The position numbers and the translations under genes were made by a program. 19,830 bases of DNA from Nitrospirota bacterium (GTDB lineage Bacteria > Nitrospirota > Thermodesulfovibrionia > Thermodesulfovibrionales > Magnetobacteriaceae), in contig JADGAE010000010.1 in NCBI GenBank assembly GCA_015232165.1, forward strand, positions 1 to 19,830, given 5' to 3'. Below the pieces are notes generated by a model. It saw only the letters and a list, made by a program, of their open reading frames with translations. It made no database searches and was not told the origin of the DNA. Below are positions 7,584 through 15,200 of this stretch, piece by piece (positions within the stretch are counted from its first letter, which is position 1; each line of letters starts with the position of its first letter).

Positions 7584-8111
7584 ATGGCCATTGTTGATGA
7601 GCTAGTCAATCAGAGTCTTTTTGAGGGGCTTGATGTGGAGGAAGTAGGCAAGCTGACCTCATACATCGAGGATAGAAAGTATACCAAGGGAGGGTTTGTG
7701 TTTAAGGAAGGCGACACAACCAGTGGTATCTACATGGTGAACACCGGCAAGATAGAGATAAAACGGAAATTGCAACTCGATACAAAGACGAAGATGCTTA
7801 TAATGTTGCGCAACATCCAAAGTGATGAGGTCAGGCACACGTCTCAGGGGTGGGAGAACCGCTTTGCCACGATAGAGAAGGGGCAATTCTTTGGTGAGTT
7901 GTCCGTGATAGAGAATCGTAAAAAGCACTCTGCCGAGGCGGTGGCGGTGCAAGACAGTCATCTGTTTCTGTTGAAGGCCGATATCTTTAGCGAGCTTGAG
8001 GTCTTATCCCCGACGATAATGGTCAAGGTCATGCGCGCAATAGCAAAGAACATGTCCGCCGGCGTCCGCAGCCTCGACAAGCGAATACTAAAAGCCCTTA
8101 TGGGTAGCTAA
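7584..8111 (+). CDS. Cyclic-nucleotide-binding-fold protein without DNA-binding domain (paralogue 2)
   Basis: 175 residues, collinear with its upstream neighbour over the whole length and clearly a tandem duplicate. Shared blocks include LFEGL..EE near 12, KTKMLI..RN.Q near 68, and FGELSVIENRKKHSAEAVA (103-121). The cassette again has His (115) at the Arg position, so the change is not a random defect of one copy. The beta-roll turn reads NTGKIEIKRKL. The C-terminal helix KNMSAGVRSLDKRILKALMG replaces a DNA-binding domain. A good ribosome site (GAGGTGGTG) precedes the ATG. The 66-base gap after paralogue 1 holds no obvious terminator, so the two are probably cotranscribed. Ligand and partner are unknown. 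Confidence 0.82.
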   Translation: MAIVDELVNQSLFEGLDVEEVGKLTSYIEDRKYTKGGFVFKEGDTTSGIYMVNTGKIEIKRKLQLDTKTKMLIMLRNIQSDEVRHTSQGWENRFATIEKGQFFGELSVIENRKKHSAEAVAVQDSHLFLLKADIFSELEVLSPTIMVKVMRAIAKNMSAGVRSLDKRILKALMGS

Positions 8112-8121
8112 GAGAAAGAAT

Positions 8122-8139
8122 GGGGGCGCTGTCCCCCCC
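8122..8139 (+). terminator. GC hairpin after the cNMP-fold pair
   Basis: GGGGG (8122-8126), loop CGCTGT, then seven C, only about 10 bases past the stop codon. The flanks AT/AT extend the stem. No U-tract follows, so as an intrinsic terminator it is weak. The preceding GAGAAAGAA resembles the purine run before the terminator at 3311, so it may be a decayed copy of the same repeat. Confidence 0.45.
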
Positions 8140-8288
8140 ATACAAGCAAGTATAATGCCATGTGCCAACGATGCCGTAAACATGTTCTTCGTACTCGTAC
8201 ATACGCGTTTTTTTATAAACAAGCCTTTAACGATGCATATTAGGTGTTTTCATAAATGTGCATAACATATCCCGTTAAGCGGAGATAG

Positions 8289-9368
8289 ATGACAAGCGAC
8301 CATTTTTTTCATGGTAGTTATCTGTCTGACGATGTAGTCTTTCTCCTTAAGCCCATAGAGATGGATGTTGTGGATTTAGAGACGAAGGAGAGGCTGCTAC
8401 GCTGTGGCGCTCGTCACTACAGCGAGATGATATCAAGGGAGTCGCTGCCAGGGCAGGGATACCTCGACATATTCTTTCAGGCGGTAAGAGACAACAGGCA
8501 ACGGATGGCCAGGGAGGTACTTGCTCTGGCCGGGTACATGAATGCCAAGGGCGTGTTTGTCATCGTGTCTCTGGCCAGGGCCGGCACTCCCCTTGGGGTC
8601 TTGTTAAAGAGGACGCTGAAAGAGGTCTTTGCCAGGGATGTTGTCCACTACTCCGTTTCGATCATCAGGGACCGGGGGATGGATGAAAACGCCCTGAGAT
8701 ACATCCTCTCCGTGCACGGAGAGACGGAGATGGTCTTTGTGGATGGTTGGACGGGCAAGGGGGCCATATCGGAGGAACTCGGACAGGCGGTATGTCGATT
8801 TAACGCAGGACATGGCAGCCGTATCTGTGCCGATCTGCACGTCCTGGCCGACCTCTCGGGCACGGCGGCAGTGGCCTGCTGCAGGGATGACTACCTGATC
8901 GCCTTTTCGCTGCTGAACTCTACGGTATCCGGTCTGGTAAGCCGTTCCATCTTAAATACCGATTTCATAGGGCCGGAGGACTTTCATGGTTGCCTGTTTT
9001 ATAAGGATTTCAGTAAATACGACCTTTCCCTGTGGTTTATAGACAACGTAATGGCGGCCATCAGAGAGACATCCGCTGCGGATATCGGCATACTCATGCC
9101 ACATGATGGCAGGGAAGAGGCGGCCACGCGCAGTAGGGAGTTTATAAGAAAGATCATGGATGCCTATAACGTAAGCGATAGAAATCGCATTAAGCCAGGC
9201 ATTGGTGAGACCACGCGGGCGCTGCTGCGGAGGATACCCAGGTTGGTTTTGGTGAGGTCTGTGGATATGCCTGCGGTGTCACACATCCTGATGCTGGCCG
9301 CCGACAGGGACGTAAAGGTTGAGGCTGTCCCCGATATGCCATACAACGCAACCGCGATTATTGCATAA
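8289..9368 (+). CDS. StiP-family PRTase with C-terminal PELOTA domain
   Basis: A 359-residue protein matching the family annotated as cysteine protease StiP or Ter-associated PRTase. Strong family blocks are GSYLSDDVVFLLKPIEM (9-25), ARHYSEMISRE (41-51), VSLARAGTPLGVLLKR (93-108, the pyrophosphate-loop region), HYSVSIIRDRGMDENALRYI (120-139), VFVDGWTGKGAI (149-160, a PRPP-loop-like acidic motif), LLNSTVSGLVSRSILN (208-223) and EDFHGCLFYKDFSKYDLS (230-247). The tail IKPGIGETTRALLRR...PYNATAIIA (301-359) matches the PELOTA RNA-binding-like domain. Ter-linked relatives are proposed, in published comparative genomics, to make a nucleoside-like metabolite under stress; this is not biochemically proven as far as I know. 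No TerB/C/D genes are visible here. A GGAG ribosome site precedes the ATG. The protease name should be treated with caution. Confidence 0.85.
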   Translation: MTSDHFFHGSYLSDDVVFLLKPIEMDVVDLETKERLLRCGARHYSEMISRESLPGQGYLDIFFQAVRDNRQRMAREVLALAGYMNAKGVFVIVSLARAGTPLGVLLKRTLKEVFARDVVHYSVSIIRDRGMDENALRYILSVHGETEMVFVDGWTGKGAISEELGQAVCRFNAGHGSRICADLHVLADLSGTAAVACCRDDYLIAFSLLNSTVSGLVSRSILNTDFIGPEDFHGCLFYKDFSKYDLSLWFIDNVMAAIRETSAADIGILMPHDGREEAATRSREFIRKIMDAYNVSDRNRIKPGIGETTRALLRRIPRLVLVRSVDMPAVSHILMLAADRDVKVEAVPDMPYNATAIIA

Positions 9369-9400
9369 ACGTGCGGAGCCGTCCTCATTGTCTTTTTTTT

Positions 9401-9427
9401 ACCTTGACTTTTATTCTCTGTCAAGGT
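9401..9427. promoter_or_regulatory. Perfect inverted repeat overlapping promoter (candidate operator)
   Basis: ACCTTGAC (9401-9408) and GTCAAGGT (9420-9427) are perfect 8-base arms with an 11-base spacer. They cover the -35 box and reach the first base of the -10 box of the promoter at 9404-9432. A dimeric repressor site is a natural reading. A run of T precedes rather than follows the repeat, so it does not look like an intrinsic terminator in either direction. Confidence 0.5.
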
Positions 9428-9432
9428 AGTAT
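9404..9432 (+). promoter_or_regulatory. Promoter of the small helical protein-trpB operon
   Basis: TTGACT (9404-9409), 17-base spacer, TAGTAT (9427-9432). It lies about 33 bases before the ATG at 9465 and just after the stop of the StiP-family gene. It overlaps the inverted repeat at 9401-9427. Confidence 0.55.
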
Positions 9433-9464
9433 AACTAACATAACCAAGGTTGGAGAGTTAGTTT

Positions 9465-9740
9465 ATGGATAAGGCAAGATTGAATGTAGATATAGTTAAT
9501 TTTATCAATTTTCTTAAGTCGTCTTTTTATGTCTCTCTTGATAACATTTATGAGATCAATGAGTTGAGTGAGAAGGTCTTTCTGGAGATGGCTGGCAGGG
9601 GCAAGGACATGCACAACGAGGCGGAGAGGGTCTTGGTGGATTTCATTGACAATGCGCGTAAGAGTCGCGATGAGTTCAGGGGTGCGATGGAGTCCGGTTT
9701 TGAACAGATAGAAAGGATTTTTAAGGATAAAGGGCAATGA
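9465..9740 (+). CDS. Small all-helical protein coupled to trpB
   Basis: 91 residues, rich in charged amino acids and almost entirely predicted helix. There is no signal peptide, cysteine or metal motif. The first 30 residues ([20 protein letters not shown]) are more hydrophobic; residues 35-90 are amphipathic, with alternating acidic and basic residues that suit a short coiled coil, loosely like phasins. I recognise no named family. GGAG lies 9 bases before the ATG. The stop overlaps the trpB start (ATGA), so the two proteins are translationally coupled. Their common promoter carries a perfect inverted repeat. A role in TrpB assembly or regulation is inferred only from position. Confidence 0.65.
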   Translation: MDKARLNVDIVNFINFLKSSFYVSLDNIYEINELSEKVFLEMAGRGKDMHNEAERVLVDFIDNARKSRDEFRGAMESGFEQIERIFKDKGQ

Positions 9741-10945
9741 AAAAGGGCTATTTTGGCATTTATGGAGGCAGGTATGTCCCGGAGACCTTGATACCGGCCC
9801 TGCAGGAGTTGGAGGAGGCCTATGAGGTCGCAAGGAAGGACGTCAATTTTCAACACGAACTGCAGGAGATACAGGCCTCTTACATAGGCAGACCGACACC
9901 GCTTTATTATGCCGGGAAGTTGACAAAACACCTTGGCGGGGCAAAGATATATCTCAAGCGTGAGGACCTCGCCCATACAGGCGCTCACAAGATAAACAAT
10001 GCGGTTGGTCAGGCCCTCCTGGCAAAGGTTATGGGCAAGGGTAGGGTCATTGCCGAGACCGGAGCCGGACAGCATGGTGTTGCCACTGCCACGGGGGCAG
10101 CCTTGTTTGGGTTGAAGTGTGAGATATACATGGGGACGGAGGATATGCAGAGGCAGTCATTGAACGTCTTCAGGATGAGGTTATTGGGCGCCACGGTCAC
10201 CGGCGTGGACATCGGCTCCAGGACCTTGAAGGATGCCATAAACGAGGCCCTCAGGGACTGGACGACAAACGTCCGCACCACGCATTATGTAATGGGTACG
10301 GTCTTTGGACCGCATCCATATCCCTCGATGGTCAGGGACTTTCAGGCCGTCATTGGTCAAGAGGCCAGGCGGCAGATACTTGCCATAGAGGGAAGGTTGC
10401 CCGATTACCTCATTGCATGTGTTGGTGGTGGCAGTAATGCCATGGGATTGTTTCACGAGTTTCTGGAAACTCAGCAGACGGACCGGAAGGCGGGGCATAT
10501 CAACCTTATCGGCGTAGAGGCCGGTGGAACGGAGATAAAGGCAGGCTGTCATGCGGCGCGTTTTGCCGGTGGCAGTGTCGGCATATTCCAGGGTTGCAAG
10601 AGTTATCTGTTGCAGGATGACGACGGCAACGTACTCGGCACGCACTCCGTGTCAGCAGGGCTTGACTATGCCTCCGTGGGGCCGGAGCATGCACACCTGC
10701 ACGACACCAAGGCCGTGAGATATACATACGCCACCGATGATGAAGCACTCAATGCCTTTGAGACCCTTTGCAGGCTGGAAGGAATCATGCCGGCCCTTGA
10801 ATCGGCCCATGCCGTCAGTGAGGCTATAAAACTGGCTCCAACCCTCTCTAAAGAGACCGTGATCATAGTCAACCTCTCCGGCAGGGGCGATAAGGACGTC
10901 TTGCACGTCGCAAGACTAAAGGGAGAAGGAGACCTCCTTAAATGA
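9737..10945 (+). CDS. trpB: Tryptophan synthase beta subunit
   Basis: 402 residues, full length for a TrpB1-type subunit. TrpB condenses indole with L-serine to tryptophan using PLP. Visible motifs: [19 protein letters not shown] (74-92) with PLP Lys85, [11 protein letters not shown] with catalytic Glu107, the COMM-domain segment [17 protein letters not shown], the phosphate-binding loop [15 protein letters not shown], and C-terminal NLSGRGDKD. The N-terminal [15 protein letters not shown] is the standard start. The ATG overlaps the stop of the 91-residue protein. Neither trpA nor any other trp gene is next to it, so the pathway is split in this genome, or the partner lies elsewhere. Nothing suggests loss of function. 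Confidence 0.96.
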   Translation: MKKGYFGIYGGRYVPETLIPALQELEEAYEVARKDVNFQHELQEIQASYIGRPTPLYYAGKLTKHLGGAKIYLKREDLAHTGAHKINNAVGQALLAKVMGKGRVIAETGAGQHGVATATGAALFGLKCEIYMGTEDMQRQSLNVFRMRLLGATVTGVDIGSRTLKDAINEALRDWTTNVRTTHYVMGTVFGPHPYPSMVRDFQAVIGQEARRQILAIEGRLPDYLIACVGGGSNAMGLFHEFLETQQTDRKAGHINLIGVEAGGTEIKAGCHAARFAGGSVGIFQGCKSYLLQDDDGNVLGTHSVSAGLDYASVGPEHAHLHDTKAVRYTYATDDEALNAFETLCRLEGIMPALESAHAVSEAIKLAPTLSKETVIIVNLSGRGDKDVLHVARLKGEGDLLK

Positions 10946-11066
10946 TGGGCTTTCTCAAAATGCGTGGTTAAACAGGCTATCCCCTCCCTTGATGCCCGGG
11001 GCAAGAGGGATTGTGTACCCCCCTTGCGCACTAAAACAGGACACACCGCATATGGTTGAATATTAG

Positions 11067-11279
11067 TCACCGGTAAGAGGCCATGAATCGCTTGATGCAG
11101 GAAATGGAAGGGAAGTTTTCTTCCGTATCGATGATTGTTTCAACTATTCGCTTCCAGTCGTCATCACTTATATGCCGCAGCTTTTCGTGGTATATCTGAA
11201 GTGACGACTCGTTTAATGGTAAAACCCTGAAGGCTGCCTCCAACTTTTTAATAAGGGAATAAAAACTCTCATCCGTCAT
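11067..11279 (-). CDS. Small protein resembling replicative helicase-loader N-terminal domains
   Basis: 70 residues: two or three helices with the pattern LEAAFRVLPLNESSLQIYHEKLRHISDDDW, then ETIIDTEENFPSISCIKRF. The layout (YxxxL, D-D-W, FPS/T-x-x-x-I/L) recalls small phage-derived or replisome-associated helical domains that end in FPTIAEIR-like helices. I call this a resemblance, not an assignment. A perfect AAGGAGG ribosome site lies 6 bases before the ATG and a fair promoter lies upstream, so it is very probably expressed. It stands alone on the minus strand between two plus-strand genes with no phage genes nearby, and could be a relic of a mobile element. Confidence 0.65.
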   Translation of the reverse strand: MTDESFYSLIKKLEAAFRVLPLNESSLQIYHEKLRHISDDDWKRIVETIIDTEENFPSISCIKRFMASYR

Positions 11280-11324
11280 AAGAACCCTCCTTAAAGATGT
11301 AAATAGTTAGCACTCAATTATATA

Positions 11325-11354
11325 ATAATACCTTTATTGAAACAGATTAATCAA
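11325..11354 (-). promoter_or_regulatory. Promoter of the 70-residue protein gene
   Basis: Read on the minus strand: TTGATT (11354-11349), 18-base spacer, TATTAT (11330-11325), about 45 bases before the ATG. An alternative TATAAT overlaps downstream but has a poorly spaced -35. Confidence 0.5.
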
Positions 11355-11400
11355 CCAGGGCGGCAGGGCGGGTGCATAAAAAAGTGGTGGGCGCCTTGAG

Positions 11401-11434
11401 AAAAAAAAGGGAGAAGGACTCTGTCCTTCTCCCT
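11401..11434 (-). terminator. Terminator-like hairpin, minus strand
   Basis: On the minus strand a perfect 12-bp stem (AGGGAGAAGGAC, 3-base loop) is followed directly by eight T, the strongest intrinsic-terminator shape in the window. No minus-strand gene runs into it from nearby, so it may be the tail of a mobile repeat, or a guard against read-through toward the 70-residue gene. Confidence 0.6.
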
Positions 11435-11450
11435 CAGACCCTCATCCTGC

Positions 11451-11468
11451 AAGGGGACCAGTCCCCTT
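11451..11468. repeat. Palindromic hairpin unit (AAGGGGAC/GTCCCCTT)
   Basis: A member of the CAAGGGG-CTGG-CCCCTTG family also found at 12105-12124 and 17286-17305. Here it lies in reverse orientation, with the same flanks: GGGGTC on one side and GCAGG, then a GGTCTGAGG-like linker, on the other. Confidence 0.7.
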
Positions 11469-11560
11469 GACCCCTTTATACGCATTTTTATTACCACTTG
11501 TTATCCACCAAAAATTTATGCACCCATTTTGTCGTTAATAAAATCTAAACGCGCTATATA

Positions 11561-11569
11561 TGTTATAAT
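11561..11569 (+). promoter_or_regulatory. Extended -10 promoter for the DUF6714-like gene
   Basis: TGTTATAAT is an exact TGn-TATAAT extended -10 element. No good -35 is present at 17 bases, which extended -10 promoters can tolerate. It would start RNA about 22 bases before the ATG at 11598. Confidence 0.45.
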
Positions 11570-11597
11570 TACTTAAGTCCGGCTCTGATGGCATGTT

Positions 11598-12068
11598 ATG
11601 GATAAAGATGCGTTAATAAACGGAGCATATGAGTTATTCTCTATATTTGAAAAGCCGTTAAAATGTACGGTCCACGATGATTGTCCCGAATGTGGGGAGT
11701 ATGAGGCTACGCTTGGAGTGCTCAGGAGGGAAGACCTCTCTGTTTTGGATATTGGCACTTCGGGATACGGTCCGTTGCCCAATATGACCCCGGAGGCAAT
11801 AGCATACTTCTTGCCGAGGCTAATTGAGCTGTCCCTGAATAATGAAAAAGATGCCGATGAAACCCCCGTGTTAATAAGGCTTATCGGATTGTTGGCAGAC
11901 GGTCTCCGCAACGATAGATTTAAACTCTTATCAGGGAGACAGGCTGATTGTCTACTGGACGTCCTGTTATACATACAATCGGAGTATAACGATACGGTGG
12001 AATATGAATGTTGGGGTGATGAACTCAATAACGCAATAAACAATTGGAAGATAAATAACGGAGCATAA
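11598..12068 (+). CDS. DUF6714-like protein of unknown function
   Basis: 156 residues, acidic, soluble. The N-terminal LFSIFEKPLKCTVHDDCPECGEYEATL has a His-x-x-Cys-x-x-Cys cluster (H25, C28, C31) that could bind a metal. It is followed by SVLDIGTSGYGPLPNMTPEAIAYFLPRLIEL, a block I associate with DUF6714-type proteins (FE..P....CxxC, then a YFLPR helix). The rest is helical. No enzyme motif is visible. The ribosome site is weak; the ATG follows a short leader from an extended -10 promoter. A terminator-like hairpin lies 70-90 bases after the stop. The gene stands alone between two convergent minus-strand units, flanked on both sides by members of the same palindromic repeat family. Confidence 0.6.
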   Translation: MDKDALINGAYELFSIFEKPLKCTVHDDCPECGEYEATLGVLRREDLSVLDIGTSGYGPLPNMTPEAIAYFLPRLIELSLNNEKDADETPVLIRLIGLLADGLRNDRFKLLSGRQADCLLDVLLYIQSEYNDTVEYECWGDELNNAINNWKINNGA

Positions 12069-12104
12069 ATGTTTAGAACATTAGGGTTAAGAATAATGGC
12101 GCGT

Positions 12105-12157
12105 CAAGGGGGCTGGCCCCCTTGCAGGGGGGTTGAAGGGGGGGCGGAGCCGCCCCC
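12105..12157 (+). terminator. Double-hairpin repeat unit serving as terminator
   Basis: Hairpin A is CAAGGGGGC-TG-GCCCCCTTG (12105-12124). A short CAGGGGGGTTGAAG linker leads to hairpin B, GGGGGCGG-AG-CCGCCCCC (12140-12157), then a T-rich tail. It ends the DUF6714-like transcript and lies in the 154-base convergent gap before the kinase stop at 12223. The same two-hairpin layout occurs at 17286-17343. Confidence 0.65.
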
Positions 12158-12222
12158 TTCCTTCTTTTTCTTCTGTTGTTATAGCTACTTATACTCTTCT
12201 GCTTATCCGGAAACACCATCCC

Positions 12223-15200
12223 CTAGCCCCCGTCATCAAGCGGGTGTGAGCCGGGGACAATAATTGTAAACATGGCGCCATCCGGTGTGTTTGTCGCCGT
12301 TATTGAACCGTTCATGTGTTCCTCTATCATTGTTTTTGACATGTAAAGTCCAATGCCGGAGCCTTTACCCTCCATCTTTGTCGTGAAATATGGTTCAAAT
12401 ATCCTGTCCATCACATCAGAGGGGATACCTCCGGCATTGTCTGTAATGTTGACCACGGTGTTTTTGCCATTTTCATAAAAATCGATAACTATTTTTCCTT
12501 TTATTAATCTTTTTTCCAGGATTGCATCTTTTGCGTTATTAAGGATGTTTAAGATTACCTGTGAATATTCATTTGGAAACCCGATAATGTAGATATCTTC
12601 ATTATCCTTAATCGTGACCGTAATGCCATGAAACTTAAAACTTGCGTTAACGATAGCTAACGTCTCAGTGATGATGTTTTTTAACGAAAACGATGATTTG
12701 TCCTTAGTTTGTTTAAAAAAGTTCCTAAAATCGTCTATAGTATTTGACATATTGGATATGATAGTTGTACCGTCTTTGAGTAAGCTGCTTATCAAATTCA
12801 GATCATATTCATTGTCGTTGCAGGCATCCTCTATGTTAAATAATACGATATTGAGTGCGTTTAATGGTTGTCTCCACTGGTGCGCTATGTAGCTTATCAT
12901 TTCACCCATAGATGCCAGTCTGGACTGTTGAAACATAATAATATCCTTTTGCCTGTTTTTACTAACTTCTTCTTTGACCCTTTTCTCCAATTCACGATTA
13001 ATGTTTTTTATTTCCTCCTGCTGCAATTTCAGAATTATTTCAGTATTTTTTAGTTCCGTGATATCCCTGCCATACAGGTTGACATAGCAGTATTCTTTAA
13101 TAGGGACCACGGAAAAAAGAAAGGTGTCGTCTGAGGCAGAGATATCAATATCCTCAGATATCCCGGCTTCAAGGGATTTCTCAATAACCCGGTGCATGTA
13201 TGGTGGCAAGGTGTCGGTGACACCCCATTTGTCTAAAAAATTTAATCCCGATTGATTGGAATAAATGATCCTGGCATCTTTGTCTACCCGCAAGACAGGA
13301 TTTGGGTTTTCGCCGGGAAATTTAGCAACATTTTTAACTTCGTCCTCGACCCGCTTCTTGTCTGTCATATCCCTTGCGCTTACTACGACACCTGTGATGG
13401 CACCATTTTTGTCATAATATGGATAATAGAATACATCCATATACCTCCTGCCTATAGACGCAAAATTAATCCAACTCTCATAGTTGACAATCTCACCGGA
13501 CAGACACCTGTCAAGATTAGGTTTAATCAAGTCATAAAACGTATTGTGTCCAAAAAGCTCTTCAACCGAATGACCTATAATTTCATCCCTGCTGCGATTG
13601 TGGGCAGTCAGGTACATTTTGTTGATGTTCTTGTAAACGTAATGTATATCAATCAGGGAGATATGTTCGCTAGTGACCGAGACTATATCTTCATATTGCC
13701 TTAAGGTTTCCTCATAGAGCTTTTGGGCTGTTATGTCTTTAAACACTGCAAGGGTGTATATTGCCTCTCCGTTGTTCTCCTTTACCAAACTGACATTAAG
13801 CCATATGGTAATTATCGCAGCATCTTTTCTTTTAACCCTCAGTTCACCGCTCCAGCTTCCCTCTTTTAAAACGGCTGGAATTATTACTTGTTCGGCAATC
13901 ATGGGGTCCTCGTTAACATATCTTATGCTCATGCCTATGATTTCTTCAACACTGTAACATAGCATGTCTGCTGCGGCCTTATTTGAATAAAATACTCTAC
14001 CCTCAAGGTTTACCAATTGAATACCATCCAGGGCGGCCTCCACTGCCTGCAGAAAAAGAATAGCCTTTCTCTCCTGCCTCTTCTTTTCCGTAATATCAAT
14101 AGTAAAGATGGCAATACTGGCAATGTTGCCTTGTTTGTCAAATTTAGGATATAGGTTGTGACTAAAGTTACGACCATCACGTGTGTCTTCATACTCGATG
14201 GGGATTTTTTCATTTATTACCTTGTTTATTTGTTGCCTCCTAAACCGTGCTGTATCACGAGGGAGAAAGTCAAAGATATTCTTGCCTATAATCTCATTTG
14301 ATGTCTTACCGAGCCTCCTAGCGCCCGTCTCGTTTATTGTCAGGACAATGCCGGCTTCCGTTATCAGGAGAACTGATTCCGTGATGGCGTTCATCAGTGC
14401 CAGAAGGGTATTTTTACTACTGGTTAATTCAGCCTCTCTGTCTATCAACTGGATTGTACGTTGAGCAACCAACTCCTCAAGATGGACCTTATATAGGTCA
14501 AGCTCATGTTCGAGTTGTTTTTTATCTGTTATCTCCTCTTTTATAGCAATATAATTGATAGTATTCCCATCGTCATCAATTAGCGGGAAGATTAGCGCCA
14601 ATTCCCAGTACGACTCTCCGCCTTTCCTTTTATTGAGCAACTCTCCCTGCCATGTGTCTCCACAGCGTATTGTATCCCACAACTTGTTATAGAACTCTTT
14701 TGTATGTCTGCCTGATTTCAATATCCCTGGTGTTTTTCCAATGACATCTTCACGTGTATATCCGGATATTTCCGTGAATTTAGGATTTACATATTCTATA
14801 TTGGAGTCTGTGTCGGTTATTATTATACTGGCAGGACTTTGCTGTACTATCTGGTAAAACTTCATGGCCGTATCGGATGCAACCTTCAAGGAATTGCACA
14901 TATCGACCATGTCGGTAAACAGTTTTTTGATCTGGGAGGTAATAAATATTAGTTCATCACCTTTATTGAAGCTATGTATCTCGATTCCAAGGCACTCTTT
15001 GGACATGTTCGTTATCAACAAGGCTATCTTGTGAATGAATCTGGAAAAAACATAAATTAACACTGAAAAAGACAATATAAACGCCATGGCAGTCAACGCT
15101 ATTTGGCCTCTGTTTCTGGCAACAATGCCCTTTAGAACGTTGTTTATGACGTCTTTGCGCGTAATGGATAAAAAGGAGAGCCTTATGCCGTTCTGTGATA

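Larger units (their letters stand above)
11370..11525. repeat. 156-bp inverted-repeat element with two nested hairpins
   Basis: Terminal arms GGGTGCATAAA...GGTGG (11370-11390) and CCACC...TTTATGCACCC (11505-11525) match at about 17 of 21 positions. Inside are two perfect hairpins: AGGGAGAAGGAC/GTCCTTCTCCCT (11408-11434) and AAGGGGAC/GTCCCCTT (11451-11468). No reading frame spans it. It fills most of the roughly 318-base gap between the minus-strand 70-residue gene and the plus-strand gene at 11598. It looks like a small non-autonomous mobile element or compound repeat. Confidence 0.6.

Noticed and set aside
9391..9427. Reading the 9401-9427 inverted repeat as a terminator of the StiP-family gene
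   Set aside because: On the plus strand the T-run is before, not after, the hairpin, and on the minus strand the run following it is A; the stem is also only 8 bp with an 11-base loop.
10978..11013. Possible terminator after trpB (CCCTCCCTTG...CAAGAGGGA)
   Set aside because: The stem needs bulges and has almost no loop, and no U-tract follows.
12069..12263. 64-codon plus-strand frame directly after the DUF6714-like gene
   Set aside because: It runs through the double-hairpin repeat, giving a GGAEPPPSFFFF-like translation, and into the kinase stop region. It is a by-product of repeat composition.
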